Of a stretch of 64,000 nt of DNA, positions 38,550 through 51,500 are shown in pieces. Position 1 is the first letter of the stretch. Every line of letters starts with the position of its first letter. The notes beneath the pieces were generated by a model, which was given only the letters and a program-made list of their open reading frames with translations, searched no databases and was not told the DNA's origin. A program made the position numbers and the translations under genes. Where the stretch lies: positions 377,627 to 441,626 of the forward strand of contig NMRA01000372.1 in NCBI GenBank assembly GCA_002633005.1. Direction: 5' to 3'. Source of the DNA: Phoronis australis (taxonomy: Eukaryota > Phoronida > Phoronidae).

Positions 38550-41090
38550 TTACATTATTTAGGTTCATGAATCCGAATGCAGGTGTTTGTCTTGGTATCG
38601 TCTATAGTGCAGATTCACAGTGGACTACTGTACCTCTCCAGGTGGAACGAAAATTCGTGACCACTGATATGCCGGTTAGGCCGCGACTTTTACAATTACA
38701 AAATCATTCAAAAAGTGTGGTGAAATGTGAACAATGTGAGCTTTTATCAAAGTTGTCGGCTTCATTTTGGTATATTACACGAATAGTATTTTTACTGATA
38801 TGAAAACTGCAGTTTCTTTGGAAAATATACAGTAATCATATGTGAAACTCAGGGTCGGCGAGCATGATGAACATTGCAGAAGACGTGGTCATAGCGATAC
38901 ATGGATGTCATTTGTTCAGGGGTCATTCTCTCGGATTTCGAAACGCGTTAACTTGAGCATGAATTAACCAATACTTGTCACCTGTGGATTTATTATGATT
39001 TATTGACTTCCTGGAGTCTGACAAAAACTTCAACTGGGGCTGAAATGGACACATTTATTTTACATTGAATATCTTTCGATATTGTGGCATGTCAAAAGGA
39101 GTTTTAATCATTCAGTGACTCGAAATTTTCGCTTACCGCCAGCGGTGGTATTTATTCGCAATAATTGCATTAGCCAAACAATAGAAAAGATTAAAAGCTG
39201 CGTGCCCAATATTAATGGAATCTTTGCCCCTAGTCAGGCGGCGTGGTGGCGGTTGCCTAGTTGCATCAATCGAAGCAAATTTTCTGGCCTGGTTATACTC
39301 CTTCAAAAACTGCAGTGCATGGAGCCAGCAATGTCCAAAGAGTGCTTACGTTTCTCAGTTGGTCTTATGGGTCAGTATTTTCCTGGAAAAGGTGTCGTTC
39401 ACATACAGCTTGTCGCTCCAATCGCGCATCACGCGGCGAAAAACAGAAACAATGAGAGACGTTTTCACCTGAGGATTTACACCTGCGACGTTTAGTAATT
39501 TTTGATTCAGACTTAATTGACACAACACCGTTCTCCCTATACGTATTAAAATATGGCGCCGAATCATAACTGAAAAATTCAGGACCATGTTTAAAATCTT
39601 AACCCATGTTTGAAAAGCTCCCTTGGGATATATTTGGAAATCCAGAACCACGTTTGAAATGTTTCGGGCCGTGTTTGGAAAGGCTGACTTTCTCTGCTTT
39701 ACCAGCAAAATGGTTGAAATAATGTTGTAGTTTGGAGCTTATTATTTATTTCTTTGTCTGTAAAAATTATTGTGACACGCTCACCGATTGAAAATCGTGT
39801 CTCTAGTACCCATACATGTAGTATAGTTGTTTCTGTGAACATGAACAGAAATGAAGCATTGGACGGGAAAGCACGACACGTATAGCGCAAAGTTTTTGTT
39901 TTGGTTTAGTCCAGGCAATGAGATCATTGTTGAGGGAAACCCTCAAGTGTAAACTTTCGACCATTCGGTTTGAGTAGCCTTCGTCTCATAACCTATGCTT
40001 TTATTATAAGATTTGACAATGACCGGTCTTCAACCTAAACGCAAGGCTGCTAAATGTGAAATATACTGGGACGTTGATCGCTGTTTTGGCATTGTAAATG
40101 TTTATATGTATCATCTAACAAATGCGATGAATAACGACTACATTCGCATTCAGTGATATGTTTAAATCAAAATTTCTCACGTAATACATCCGCTATGGTA
40201 TCACGACCATGTGTACAATTGTATATGCATAGGTCTGTGACATGGGAACTGAGTTGAGTGTCGCAACGAAAAGTCTGATACATAAGCCTTCCTGTCAGTC
40301 GTATCTGACGTTTTCCTTTCGACGATACTCGAAGGTTAATTCTAAGATCGAGGTATCTTTAAAGAACGCAGAACAGAGATATAGCAAACCTGTGCAGCAC
40401 TAATTGTCAAAATTCACTTGAACAAACTTTATTTCGGATAAAATTTTCAACTAGGTGATTTCCTTGCGTTATGCTGAATTCAAACGTATTACTAAAAGTA
40501 AAATGCATCGTACGTATCTACTCGCGTGACTAATGCCTGATCTTGCTGCAGGCTAAGGACGCCTCACTGAAAGTCTCTGCCGATAGCTAGCATACAGTCC
40601 TAACAATAATTCGCAGCATCATAATGACAGATTATCTGCAATCCTTTAGTCAATAAATCGGGATCATTGCAAAAATTCAATTCCCGTTCCTAATCCCTTT
40701 TGATGGCCTTTCACTATGAAGTACCCAGGATCCCCATCAAGGAAGCGGCGTCCTTGAAATCAATACACGAGACGTAAACAGCATGACGTTTGGAACGTTG
40801 ATTACCACAGACGATATTACTTCTCATCGGTCCGACCGATAAAATCTTTGGGGTGGGTTCATATGTCTGCGTAGTTATCCACTCTGGCTGTCATTTCGTC
40901 GCCACTGTTGCTTGTGGGTACTCTACAGGTCTGTGCGCTTAAACCTCGTTATACGTTAACAACACAGCGTCGTGTTTGCCGCGTATAACCAACCATGTTT
41001 CTACATGTCCTATCCATGCTTATAGTAGCAAGTTTTGGCAGTGTCGAGTGGTTCTGTGGAGTATGATAACTGTCGGGGGCGCATAGAGGC
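38550..41090. other. gene-free stretch
   Basis: Two overlapping open frames of 137 and 85 codons at 39082-39495 have no recognisable motif. Otherwise nothing seen. Confidence 0.35.
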
Positions 41091-41093
41091 CCC

Positions 41094-41343
41094 GGGGACA
41101 CTCATATTGACAAGGTGCCCTCAGGCGTACACCAAAAATTGCGGGTAGGTGGTACATTTGCAGCGAAATTTGCGGACCCGCGCGGGGTCCAATAGGCCCC
41201 TAAATTTCGCCCCGAAAAGGCACAAAAATCTACCCCGCAAAAGGGGTGGGAATTAGCACACCTTCACCCGCAATAAGAATCTCTCTTCAATTTTGGTGCA
41301 CGTCTGCAGACACCTTTGTCAATGTAATTAAGTGAGCCCCCCC
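41094..41343. mobile_element. MITE-like family 3, copy 1 (about 250 bases)
   Basis: The left end has ACTCATATTGACAAGGTGCC and ACACCAAAAATTG. The right end has CAATTTTGGTGCACG and TTGTCAATGTAATTAAGTGA, which is its inverse. GC-rich with no ORF. Confidence 0.6.
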
Positions 41344-41600
41344 CAGATAGAGATTGAGGCGTGACTCGTAAAGTTCCACAATAGAGTTCATAACAAACTG
41401 AATAGAACGTGTTGCATGCATGTGTTAAACTATCCTTACGGGCAACATTCGACTATGTAAGATATTTTTATTCAGAATATAGCCTGTTCAGTTATGTCAC
41501 TAGTCTCCCACAGGGTCCTGACCAGAAAAACTTAAAAATCTAGTCAACAAGAAGAAGAGCTAATAATTGTGTACAATTAAAACGTTAAAGATGTATTCGC

Positions 41601-42001
41601 ATGCTAATGTATAGCAGGAATTAAAGGACTATGCTGTTTGATGAACACCTACGCTAAACAAAGTGCAGTTGTGTTCACTGACAACTTGTAAATGTGAAAA
41701 TAAAAATTCTGCAAATAAGTGATCTTCGCACTGACGTACCTTGGGGACTCACATAGACCGCATCATGCAGTGTTATTCCTCAACACCACGTCACGATACT
41801 TACTGGACACGATTCAGTGATTTGCAGCGGATCATTTCGCTACGAAACTCCTCCTTAAAAGCATTTGGCAATTTTCAACCTACTAGATTCCTATTCACGT
41901 CGTCGCTACATGCCTGTGTTTCTAACTAATTTGACCAAGCAGTCACAACGATAGGGACTTAGCGTGCAAGTTCCACTTTAAATAAGAAATGTGACACAAC
42001 T
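41601..42001 (+). repeat. dispersed 390-base repeat, copy 2
   Basis: Partner of 15651-16041. It ends about 50 bases before the MITE at 42050. Confidence 0.7.
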
Positions 42002-42049
42002 GAGTGAAAGACTGCGCAATAAAATGGTTGAGTATTACCCAGGTAACTA

Positions 42050-42395
42050 GGGTCCGTTTTATGAAAAGTGACCTAAGAGTCAAGACAGAAATTTGGTCTA
42101 CACAACCATTTCTGAAACATAATTTCAGTCTTTGACAATATACGCATAACTGTTAGTTACTGAGGTAATTTCTATAAATTATTTCTAGGCCCAGGTGCTC
42201 TCATTATTACTTGCAATTGGCTAAACCTGCCTCCCGTTCAGTAACGCTAGGACCTCGCTAAAGAGCAAGACTTCGCGAGATTACGTGAGATATTGCCGTG
42301 CATTTTAAATAAGAACACGTGACAAATTGTAAAGTGGGAGCGCAAGACACAAGTTCTGTCTTAGTCTTTTAAGGTCACTTTCATAAAACGGACCC
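42050..42395. mobile_element. MITE with 25-base terminal inverted repeats
   Basis: The left end GGGTCCGTTTTATGAAAAGT (42050 on) pairs with the right end 42371-42395 with one extra base. A CTAG flanks both sides and may be the target duplication. The inside holds a 95-base block (42229-42323) also found at 53804-53898. Confidence 0.65.
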
Positions 42396-42622
42396 CTAGG
42401 CATAGAAGTATGATAGATAGACTTCGACGGACGTCAGTATCGAGATTGTTCCATAGAGGCAAGAAAAAAGATTGTTTACAACGATTTGTTTTTGTTTTAT
42501 GAATATTGATATTACCACTATCGGTAGACCTAGTATTTCTGTTGTGAAGCTGGTTTACTACTTAATTTTGTAACAAAGATTACTCAGGTGTATGTCCCAT
42601 GGAGACAATTGAACATACATCA

Positions 42623-42697
42623 GTGGGCGGCGCACCGTGGGGTAGGGGGCTGGGTGGGCTGTAGCCCCCACACTTATTTCAGTGCTGCACCGCCCAT
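42623..42697 (-). mobile_element. MITE-like family 2, copy 2
   Basis: Reverse orientation: GTGGGCGGCGCACCGTGGGG to GTGCTGCACCGCCCAT. The size is the same as copy 1. Confidence 0.6.
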
Positions 42698-43011
42698 GAA
42701 AGCACAAAGTGGTAATCTTTACACACATTGAGTTTGAGCCAGCCCAAGGAGGTGTGCATAGAGTCAACACTTGTAAAGTAGTACGTGCAACCGACTTTAG
42801 CAATTTTTGTAAACTGGATCTGAGGCCACCATTACAATAGACCCATAAACATGACAATATTCTAAACTAAGGCGGTGTACAAAAGATTTAAGAGAGTCAC
42901 AAAAACGTATTTAAGAAGACATGTATATAGTTGTGCACTACTCGAACACAACCAAATAGCATGATTTGATGAACACAGTGAAAACCATACCTAGGTAATT
43001 GGAACCCAAAG

Positions 43012-43300
43012 TGGGTCACTCATATTGAAAAGCTGGCCACAGGCGTATACCAAAAATGCTGAGAGACTCCCAAATACGGGTGCCAGGTCTGCTAATTCCC
43101 ACCCCCAACCCTCCCCTTTGCTAGGGGTAGGAATGAGTCAGGCAGTGCGCCTTTTGAGGAGCCGAGACCAATACATTGGGCCTTTTGCGGGGATGAAATG
43201 GAAAATTAGGGGTCTAATCGACTCCGCGCGGGTTCCGCTAAACTTGCTAAAAAGTACCGCCTACTAACAATTTTTGGTACACTCCTGCGGGCATGAGTTG
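43012..43300. mobile_element. MITE-like family 3, copy 2
   Basis: Shares TCACTCATATTGA, AGGCGTATACCAAAAAT, GTCTGCTAATTCCCACCCC and the inverse CAATTTTTGGTACAC end. Confidence 0.55.
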
Positions 43301-43309
43301 GAAGTCCCT

Positions 43310-45545
43310 GACGTGACAGTTATTTGCATTGGTAACAAATTTTGTCTTACTACTTGGTTTTTGAAAAGATGCTGTGAACTTACGATATTAAATTAATGCA
43401 TCTGTATGCTATTTCATGGTTGAGTTAGTTTCGCACTTAATGGTTACTTGAAAATAATGAGAAACATGAGATGTATATTACTTTTTGGAATGCTATATCA
43501 CGACAACTTTCAGTAAATAGATTAGTTTGTACAGTGTCCATTGCTATTGGGTATTAAATCATACAAAACCTTTCAAGTGCAGAGTGATACGATTGCAACA
43601 TAGTAAGTAGAATAACTTGCACTCACTGACACGCTTATTGGTATACTGTTTACTCTCTCATTCACAAATAGATTTTCAAACAGTTGTTAAAAGGTAACAT
43701 ATTTATCATTGAGTGAATCGCCGCCGAACAATGCTCTGTTGCTAAGCAACGGGTTAGGTAGCGGGCAGTTTTTTATGTAGTAACTTTTGTCTTGATATCA
43801 GCGAAAGTCTGGTAGACAATGGTAAGAATTGGCGCTTTTCACAAAACAAAAGATTTTGTTGTTTCATAGCTCCGGTCAAAGTTAATAAGCACTTCAACGA
43901 GTCAATCCCATCCACAAACAATACCAAAAACGCGTTTTACGGCCGTAAAACCGATAACTTCTCGTTAACACACGAGTTCCTATCCATGTCCAAAAGTAGC
44001 ACGAAACCAGGTAAGTGCTGATCTGACTCTATCAAATGACAAATCAATTATAATCAGGTGAAAACGATTCAACGTTCTTGCAATACCATCAAAAATCCTT
44101 ACCAGAAATCGTTTTAGCGAATGTTGTGTTTTGTGAAAAAGCTGAAATTTTGTGGCGCATTGGCAGGATTTATGACTGCCAGGGAGCGGTATCTGATACG
44201 CAAGGTTTCGGATATTGGATTTAAGGGTCCGGATAGCTTGTCTATGGTCGCTCACGACTGTTCACCGGAACAAGTATTTAATTTACTTATATTTGCATTT
44301 GGACTCCCAGTTAACTCATAGTAAAAATTACCTTTGTGTCACTGGTGCATTTTAGGCCGGGGTTCCTTTCAGTCATGACCCAAACTGAGTCGGGATTCTT
44401 GCAATGGTAGCCTTTTAATTGTTGTGCAAAATCGGAGGAATTGCACTAAATTAACGAAATTTAAGTTAAATGTTGGTGTCAAAGGCATTCCGCAAACGTG
44501 TGTAGTGGCAACATACTGAACTCTGGTTTGACGCAGCGCCATCACCCGGATTAAGTTTCCAAAAGCACCATATCTATACAAAGAGGCCTAGTGGCAGTCC
44601 AATGGAAACCGAAGTATCCTACAGGAGCGCACTGAATGGGAATTGTCGACTACGGGGGGAGTCTGAAATTAGTAACCTGGAAGCACTTTGAAAGTAGCAG
44701 GGGAGCCAAAGTTAACAATGAAATGAGTTTCGACCGAGGAAACTTGAATACTCAAGGGTATGTGATACATTGTGACCCTGCGGCTTTGAGAAAGGTACAA
44801 ACTCCAAAGTGCTATAATTCGCAACACAGTTACAGAGAACAAACGTACCAAATGCTGGGGAGTAGACGGCTATAATTTGGACGGGTGTAGGGCTGCGAAG
44901 TTAGAAAATACATCCTTAGAGGGTAGCTAAAGTGACTGAGCTTCGCATTTTTGTGAGAGTAAGAACGATTAAAAGTGACACACTTTAGTATTGGGAGCTT
45001 CTACGAAAACCTCTCCCCGGCGTTCCCATGTAGTTCTCAATATTAGCTTTGTAGATGTTTGAATACAACAATTATTTGCTGAATAGAAAACCCGTTGAGT
45101 TTTATTCTTCGGAACAAACAATAAAATGATCTGAAAGCTCTCCAGAAAATTCCGTTTGCAAGAATGGAACTTTCGTAGATTTCCAGTCTATGTGTAAAAG
45201 AACCAAACCTCTTCGTAGGCAATTCGGAAACGGGCACCCTATAGGAGAAGTAGAAGTCATGTATCTGAGCGGCACGTCCTCGCGTAAATCTACAACAAAT
45301 GCCTGACATGTGCAAAGAAACCCGGGTAGGCCAACGTCAAATTTTTTATGTGATGTTGAAAGTTTACAAGCGACATAATTTTCTGTTGCGACACAATTTT
45401 TCGTATCCGATACACACTATTGGTTTCTGCAACAAAGACTTGTTTACGCCCTTGGCCTGTTTTATTTCCGCGTGTTGTGAAATACACACGCTTCGGTGAA
45501 CATTGAGGACACAGATTAGGCACGTGACCTGTTATTTTCCTACAG
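43310..45545. other. upstream region of GRDP-B
   Basis: No repeat or coding exon recognised. It should contain the regulatory region of GRDP-B because the TATA box is at 45552. Confidence 0.4.
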
Positions 45546-45551
45546 GTTTTG

Positions 45552-45558
45552 TATAAAA
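45552..45558 (+). promoter_or_regulatory. TATA box of GRDP-B
   Basis: A perfect TATAAAA lies 34 bases before the proposed ATG at 45592. At usual spacing transcription would start near 45580, leaving a leader of only about 12 bases. The support is the position directly before a phase-matched coding exon. No transcript evidence is available. Confidence 0.5.
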
Positions 45559-45591
45559 TGACACATTTCTCACAAGTAGTAAGCAACAGCA

Positions 45592-48500
45592 ATGCCTGAA
45601 CGAAGCAAACCTCAGTAAGTATGCATGTTTATTAACACGTAGCATTGACTTCTAGATAACCGCCATGCAGGTATACCTAGTAGGACTCAGAGCTAGTGGG
45701 GGGTCAGCGTCATTTGCCCAACAATTTGCTATACCCACCAAAAAAGCCTTTGAAAGCTACCGCGAGAGAGTGAAAGTAGATGAATTTGATTTCTAGGCCA
45801 AAACAACCGACCTCTAAAACAATACGGTTGAATAACATGAAATTCATGCTACATGTATCACGTACATGTACATGCAGGGATGCATTTCGCCCTATTTGGG
45901 ATTAACGTTCTCAGTGAGTTAGTGTAGTTTCCTGGGAAAGGATTCTTCACGTTTATTGTCGGGATCCACTGGAAGTATTTTTGCTGCATAATGCGCTATT
46001 TCGCCGAGGTCAGAACTCCTCTAGAGAATAAGTTGGCTATCCCCAGTGTTAACTCAAAGGGATATTATCGTTTTCACGGCTGAAAAACGCATGATGGGAT
46101 AAACTTGGATGGGATAGAGTTCTTGAGGTTATTATAGTTTAGACCAGAGCATACATGTATACAACATCAAAATTCGTTGTGCTCTTGTGATTTTACCAAC
46201 TGCCAGTTTGCCGTTGTCTGTAAGATATTTGCTGAAATCGGATGTTTACCTTTTAGTACGCTTACACTCAATACCACAGTTACTTCACTCAGCGGTAGAC
46301 CGTCCGACTGCTGCCTTGCGTTAGTGGCTTCGAACCTAATTTCTGTAAAAATGCTTGTCTTGCCGAGTGTCATGACCTAAATCAGCCGGTCTATCTGGCA
46401 ATAGATTCATTAATTGCTGTTCTCGTTGCAATAAGCAGGTCGTAACTTCTCAGTATTGTCGAATCTGGGTCGATCAAAACATCATTATGGATGGTTTAAG
46501 TTAGTCGTTCGTTTCATGTCAAACTTTTTGGTTGAAAATATTACGACATATAAAATAAAATGTTTCCCGCTGGCTTACACATCGCTTACCAATACTACAT
46601 GTACGTAATCAATGTTACTCAATAGCTGATGTGCACGTATGTCTTGGCCGTTACCACCGCTGAAACAGCCCCTNGAGAATAGTCGAGCTCAGAGCACGGG
46701 CGAATGCTCATGCAAGGCCAAGTACAATTTGTTCAATGCATTATCGTAACAAGGAAATACAATTGGGGGGAGGTCAGCCAGAGAAAGGGCGCGGGCAAGA
46801 TGTGAGGGAGTGGGAGGACGGGTGGATGAGAGATTATACATGCACATGTACATTTATCAACATACAATATGTTAATAAAAACAAACACTATCCATGGAAA
46901 TTGCTTTAGGTAGCGTAAAAAATTAAACAGGATTACATTTTACAATAAGAGCAAAAAATTATTGAATTCATGTCACTAAGTCGTCAGTTGGCATTTCTCG
47001 TCTTGCAGCTCTTCTCGTGGTGCCACGCCCTCTGTCACAACACACGTGGCGGCTGCTGATCGTGTCAACTTAAGTATAAATCTGGTGAAGGCGGCGCAGA
47101 ATCACCTGAACTTCTTGAGAAAGGTGGACCAGTACAGACTTTTAGTCTCCAGCAAGAGTCCAGTTGTCCACAACGCCATTCGCCGCTATGAGTTATTTTG
47201 GCTCCCTCTTTTGGCCGGTAAACTGATTAACCCTTCTTTTATATAAAAGCAACATAGAAAAATTGTGAATTGGCGTACACTTTAAGATTTCCTACTTGAA
47301 AGTAAATCACTGTATCACTAATCGGCTATCGAAAATGCAAAATTCTTCTCACAATTTGTCAAAATGATACATGGTTATTTTCTATTTTACTATGATCAAG
47401 TACATAATGGCTTACGTCGGGTGCCGTGAACAACATATCCCAGTTTGTGCATGTGCTTGGTGACCCCGTCATTAAGGCCAAACGTTTGAATTGAGTCTGA
47501 ATTCGAAATCTCGAGTTTTTACTCGAGTTCTTAGCGTGAATCTAGGGGTCATCAAGTGTAAAAAATTAGACCCCGAGCCTAGGTGAGCCCTAGAAACAGC
47601 ATACTGTAATGGCGTTTTTATTGTACACGTAAGCGTACCGAGCCACGATTTTTATAGCTGCCCACTTTGTCTTCTTACAGATTTCGGTAATACGGATTTT
47701 GTGCCACCATTGGACGTGGAATGGATGTGGCACGTGCACATGATGTCCCCGTACAAGTACCGGGAAGACTGCACCAACTTGTTCGGCACAGTTTTGGACC
47801 ACAAAATACTGACGCCCATACAACGGCAGTCAGGCAGGAAAGCGGCAAGGCTTATATGGGAAAGACGTAATCCTCATGAACCATTTGAGGTAAGATATGG
47901 CGACCGTTCACAGTAGTGGTTCTAGGAACGTGAATTTGGGGGCATCATGATTTGTGAAATGTGATTCTGGCACTGAACGTTAATCGAAGCTTCAGTCCGT
48001 TGACATGCTTACCGCCGAGTTGTGGACCGACCCTAATACCCTGGGAGTAACTGAGGAGAAACATGAGAATGGTTCTCTATAGCTTACGTTTTTGACTCGC
48101 TTTTCAATAGTGTTCTAATTTTGGGCACTCTCATATTCGTATCTGGATGCATAATGTCTTCATCTCTCCCCTGCGTACGGTTTTTTGCGGCGTCTGCAGC
48201 TCTAGTCTCTTAGTAAGCAATTGTTGCCATTCAATTCCGAACGAATCCAATTAGTGCAGTTTTAGTTTTGTGAAAGATTGTACATGTAATAGATTGTCAG
48301 GTAACTGTGTTCCTATTAAAGAACGCGCAGTTTTCTTCGAGTTCCGGAGCCTTTTTGGTAATTACCTTTTTACGTCTGCCTCTTCTACCAAGTCCTTCGC
48401 CGGTGGAAGACTCAACACTTTTGACTGATAGTTTTCTCGGCCAATTTTCGCACGGCTCTGTCGTGTTCTGTTCCCACTAACTGTCAGAAGTGCTTTTTGA

Positions 48501-51500
48501 AACGCTAAACGTCGTCAACTGAACCGACTTTAGTTGGACTCAAGTCCGAAGTTGATGTCACCCGTACTGCATGTGCATTGTTCGGGTTGTCGTGGTCGTC
48601 GACTACGGCCTACATGTACATGTATGCAGGTAACATACTGTACTGTACATGTACAGTGTACTGTCTAAGCCTCACTCAACAAAGTTCTAGTTCAGCCTAG
48701 GATTGCCCTCGATTACTCACTCGGCAAAGGCAAATAAGTATACAATCAACAGATGTAAAATTGCCGCAAAAATAAATTAAAGAATGAAGCGGCCCGCGAA
48801 CGTCACTTTTGGAGTGACTCGTGCATAATTCAAAATTGGAACGCGGAGAATTTAATCAACCTACAAAATTTATCCAGGATAACAGAAACTTGTAATGTTG
48901 CTGAAGTGGCATTAAAACGACTCCCCTTAGCCCAGTTTTGTGGTGGTATTGTAGTGCTGTTTTTGAAGATATAAGCACTGCTCGATGTGTAAAAAAATCG
49001 GTTTCTGGTTCGCGGTGAACGGCTCTAGGTAAATGAAGTGTACTTTTGATGTTCTTGATGAAATCGTATGAAAAAAACAACCGTGTTTCCGTATGGCCTG
49101 TCAGTTACTTGACATGTTTTTTATATCATGCTTAGATTGACCTCAATGTGATCCCTCAACCATCAAACTACCAGCGTCAGTGTTCCTATAATCTCGAGCT
49201 GGCCACTGATCGACAGGGAGCCTTCTACTACAGCGTCTCTTTGCCACATTACGAGGACCACAAGTTCCTGTCATCTGCTCTACAGCGCTACAAGCGCTTT
49301 CTCTACTTGAAGAAGTGTAACCCCGACTTGTTCATAGTGCCCATGTACGACGTTGATCTGATCTGGCACTCCCATCAGCTTCACCCTCTCGCTTACAAAA
49401 ATGACACCGAGGCCTGCATCGGGCGGATGCTGAACCATGACGACACGGACACCGACCGTTCGTTGGACTCCAGATTGTCCCAGTCAGATGCCGAGACTAG
49501 AAATAAATGGATCGAATTTTTTGGCGAGCGTTTCGACTGCGCTGGATGTATGTATCGCGGTGTTGCCCCAAACGGCAAGCTGTGGACTGTTCCTGTAGAG
49601 AATCATGTCTTGTACAAAACCAGAAGCGGGAATATGACTTTAACAAAAATCGATGTCAATCAAGTGGGGATTGACAATTTGTCACTAAAAGTTCGTACAA
49701 AAGGAAAATGCTTGGTGCTGACGTCAAGATCTTCCGAAGAGCACTCGTGGCAACTGAAGACTGCAGTAAAGGTTAGCATTATTACGTCTTCAGTCTCATC
49801 GCTCATCTCAATGAGCTTTCTCCATTAATCCAGAACACATTGACTGACTTGCCGAAACATTCGTTTTTGCAAATTTGCAACATTGGCAAGTTATTGAAAG
49901 CAGCGCCAGATAAACGAGATAATGTGTCATATGGTTAACCGCTATAATAATTAGACATTCCATGACACGGAACCGGAAAAGTTCCAACCAAACACAATCG
50001 TACGAACACTGACACTAACAACACAGTGACGAAGTCTGGATTATTGGAGAAAAACCACAAGTTTGTCTCGATCTTCTCGTTTTGGTTAAATTTCCTTTCC
50101 TCTACTGTGTTATTCATTCCAATTCTTGATTACTTTTGTATTGTCTGATATGCGTAAGCTTCAATATTTCCTCAAGCTTAAACGGACAAAATGTTGTTCT
50201 CGAAATCAGAATTACGTGGACTCGTTTCAGTTGCATCATCCTGGTACCTAGTCTTGCCTCTCCGTAAATAAAACTAGAGTTCCACTGTCCACGCTATTTT
50301 CCTCTCACGGACACACTTTCTCCACCCCCGTGCCTCTTTTCACGAGTCCCTGACATATTTCTTTGCTTGCTCACGGACTAATTTTGGCTCTTGCACATTA
50401 TTCTTTGCGTGCGAAAGCTTTTTTTTACCCTCGAACAGCGTTCTCTTCGCTATATTCTAAGAAAATGAAAAACAAAAACAAAAACGAATATGTACAGTAT
50501 GTTTTGGATAGAGCGAAATTGCAACTGTGCTCATTTTTCTCACATCCCGAATGCTTTTGCAATGCCGTGATCTCGTAAACTAATTGATAAAGAAAGTATC
50601 AATAAAATTGTCAATGACATTTTAGAGAACATGTTGTGAAAAGGAACTTTCTATACTACTTTTGCGACGTTCGAAACGGCTATAACGGAAAATAATTAGA
50701 AAGTAAAAAGAAGCTCAAGTTAGTCGGTGAGTGGGGAACTAGTTCCTCATCGACAAGGATTAATGCTCGGGAATGGGGTCGGTGCGCGAACAAAAAATGG
50801 GTCCGTGACATGATAAAATTCTGCGGAAGAGGGAATATGAGTCCGAGAGAGAAGAATAGTGTCCGTGAGAGAACTGATTTTTGTGTGCGACCATAAGGAC
50901 CGAGCTGCGCACGGGCACGGAAAGGCCAAGTGTCCTTATTGTCCTGTTGCCTTAATTCCGTTTGAAATATTTGCTCATTTTAATGTAAGTTCACGCAATT
51001 CGATTGCTTCCCTAGCAGAAGTAGAATCTACTGTTGACATGGCCCCTACATGGGCGGTGCAGCACTAAAAAAAGTGGGAGACTATAGTCCCCCCAGCCTC
51101 CAATGGTGCGCCGCCCGTACCCCATTTTCTGTATTGGTGATGAATTGATGGTCACAAAATTAAGGATGATTTTCTAAAATTCAGTGGCACTTTTTTCAGA
51201 TTTAAGTTGACACACAGCCTCCAGTTTCATGAATCAAGGAAACTTAATTTCTTTCTTCTTTTACAAAAACGCTTTTCATAATATAATCACGCTCGAACTA
51301 AATTTTAGAGATTTTATTCCAAGGGACATCCCTCTGGCATCTCTCGATCTACTGATCCAATGAATTTGAAAATTGCAAATGCTCAAACCATTGCCCCGTT
51401 TCGTTGGTTTTTCCAAGTGAGGCTATATTCCTTTAAATGACAAAAGTAGATTCGATTCTAAAACAAAATACGTTATGTAAACATGAGAGCTCTGTTGTGC

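Noticed and set aside
39082-39495. 137-codon frame
   Set aside because: No motif, overlaps a second frame of similar quality, no promoter or poly(A) signal next to it.
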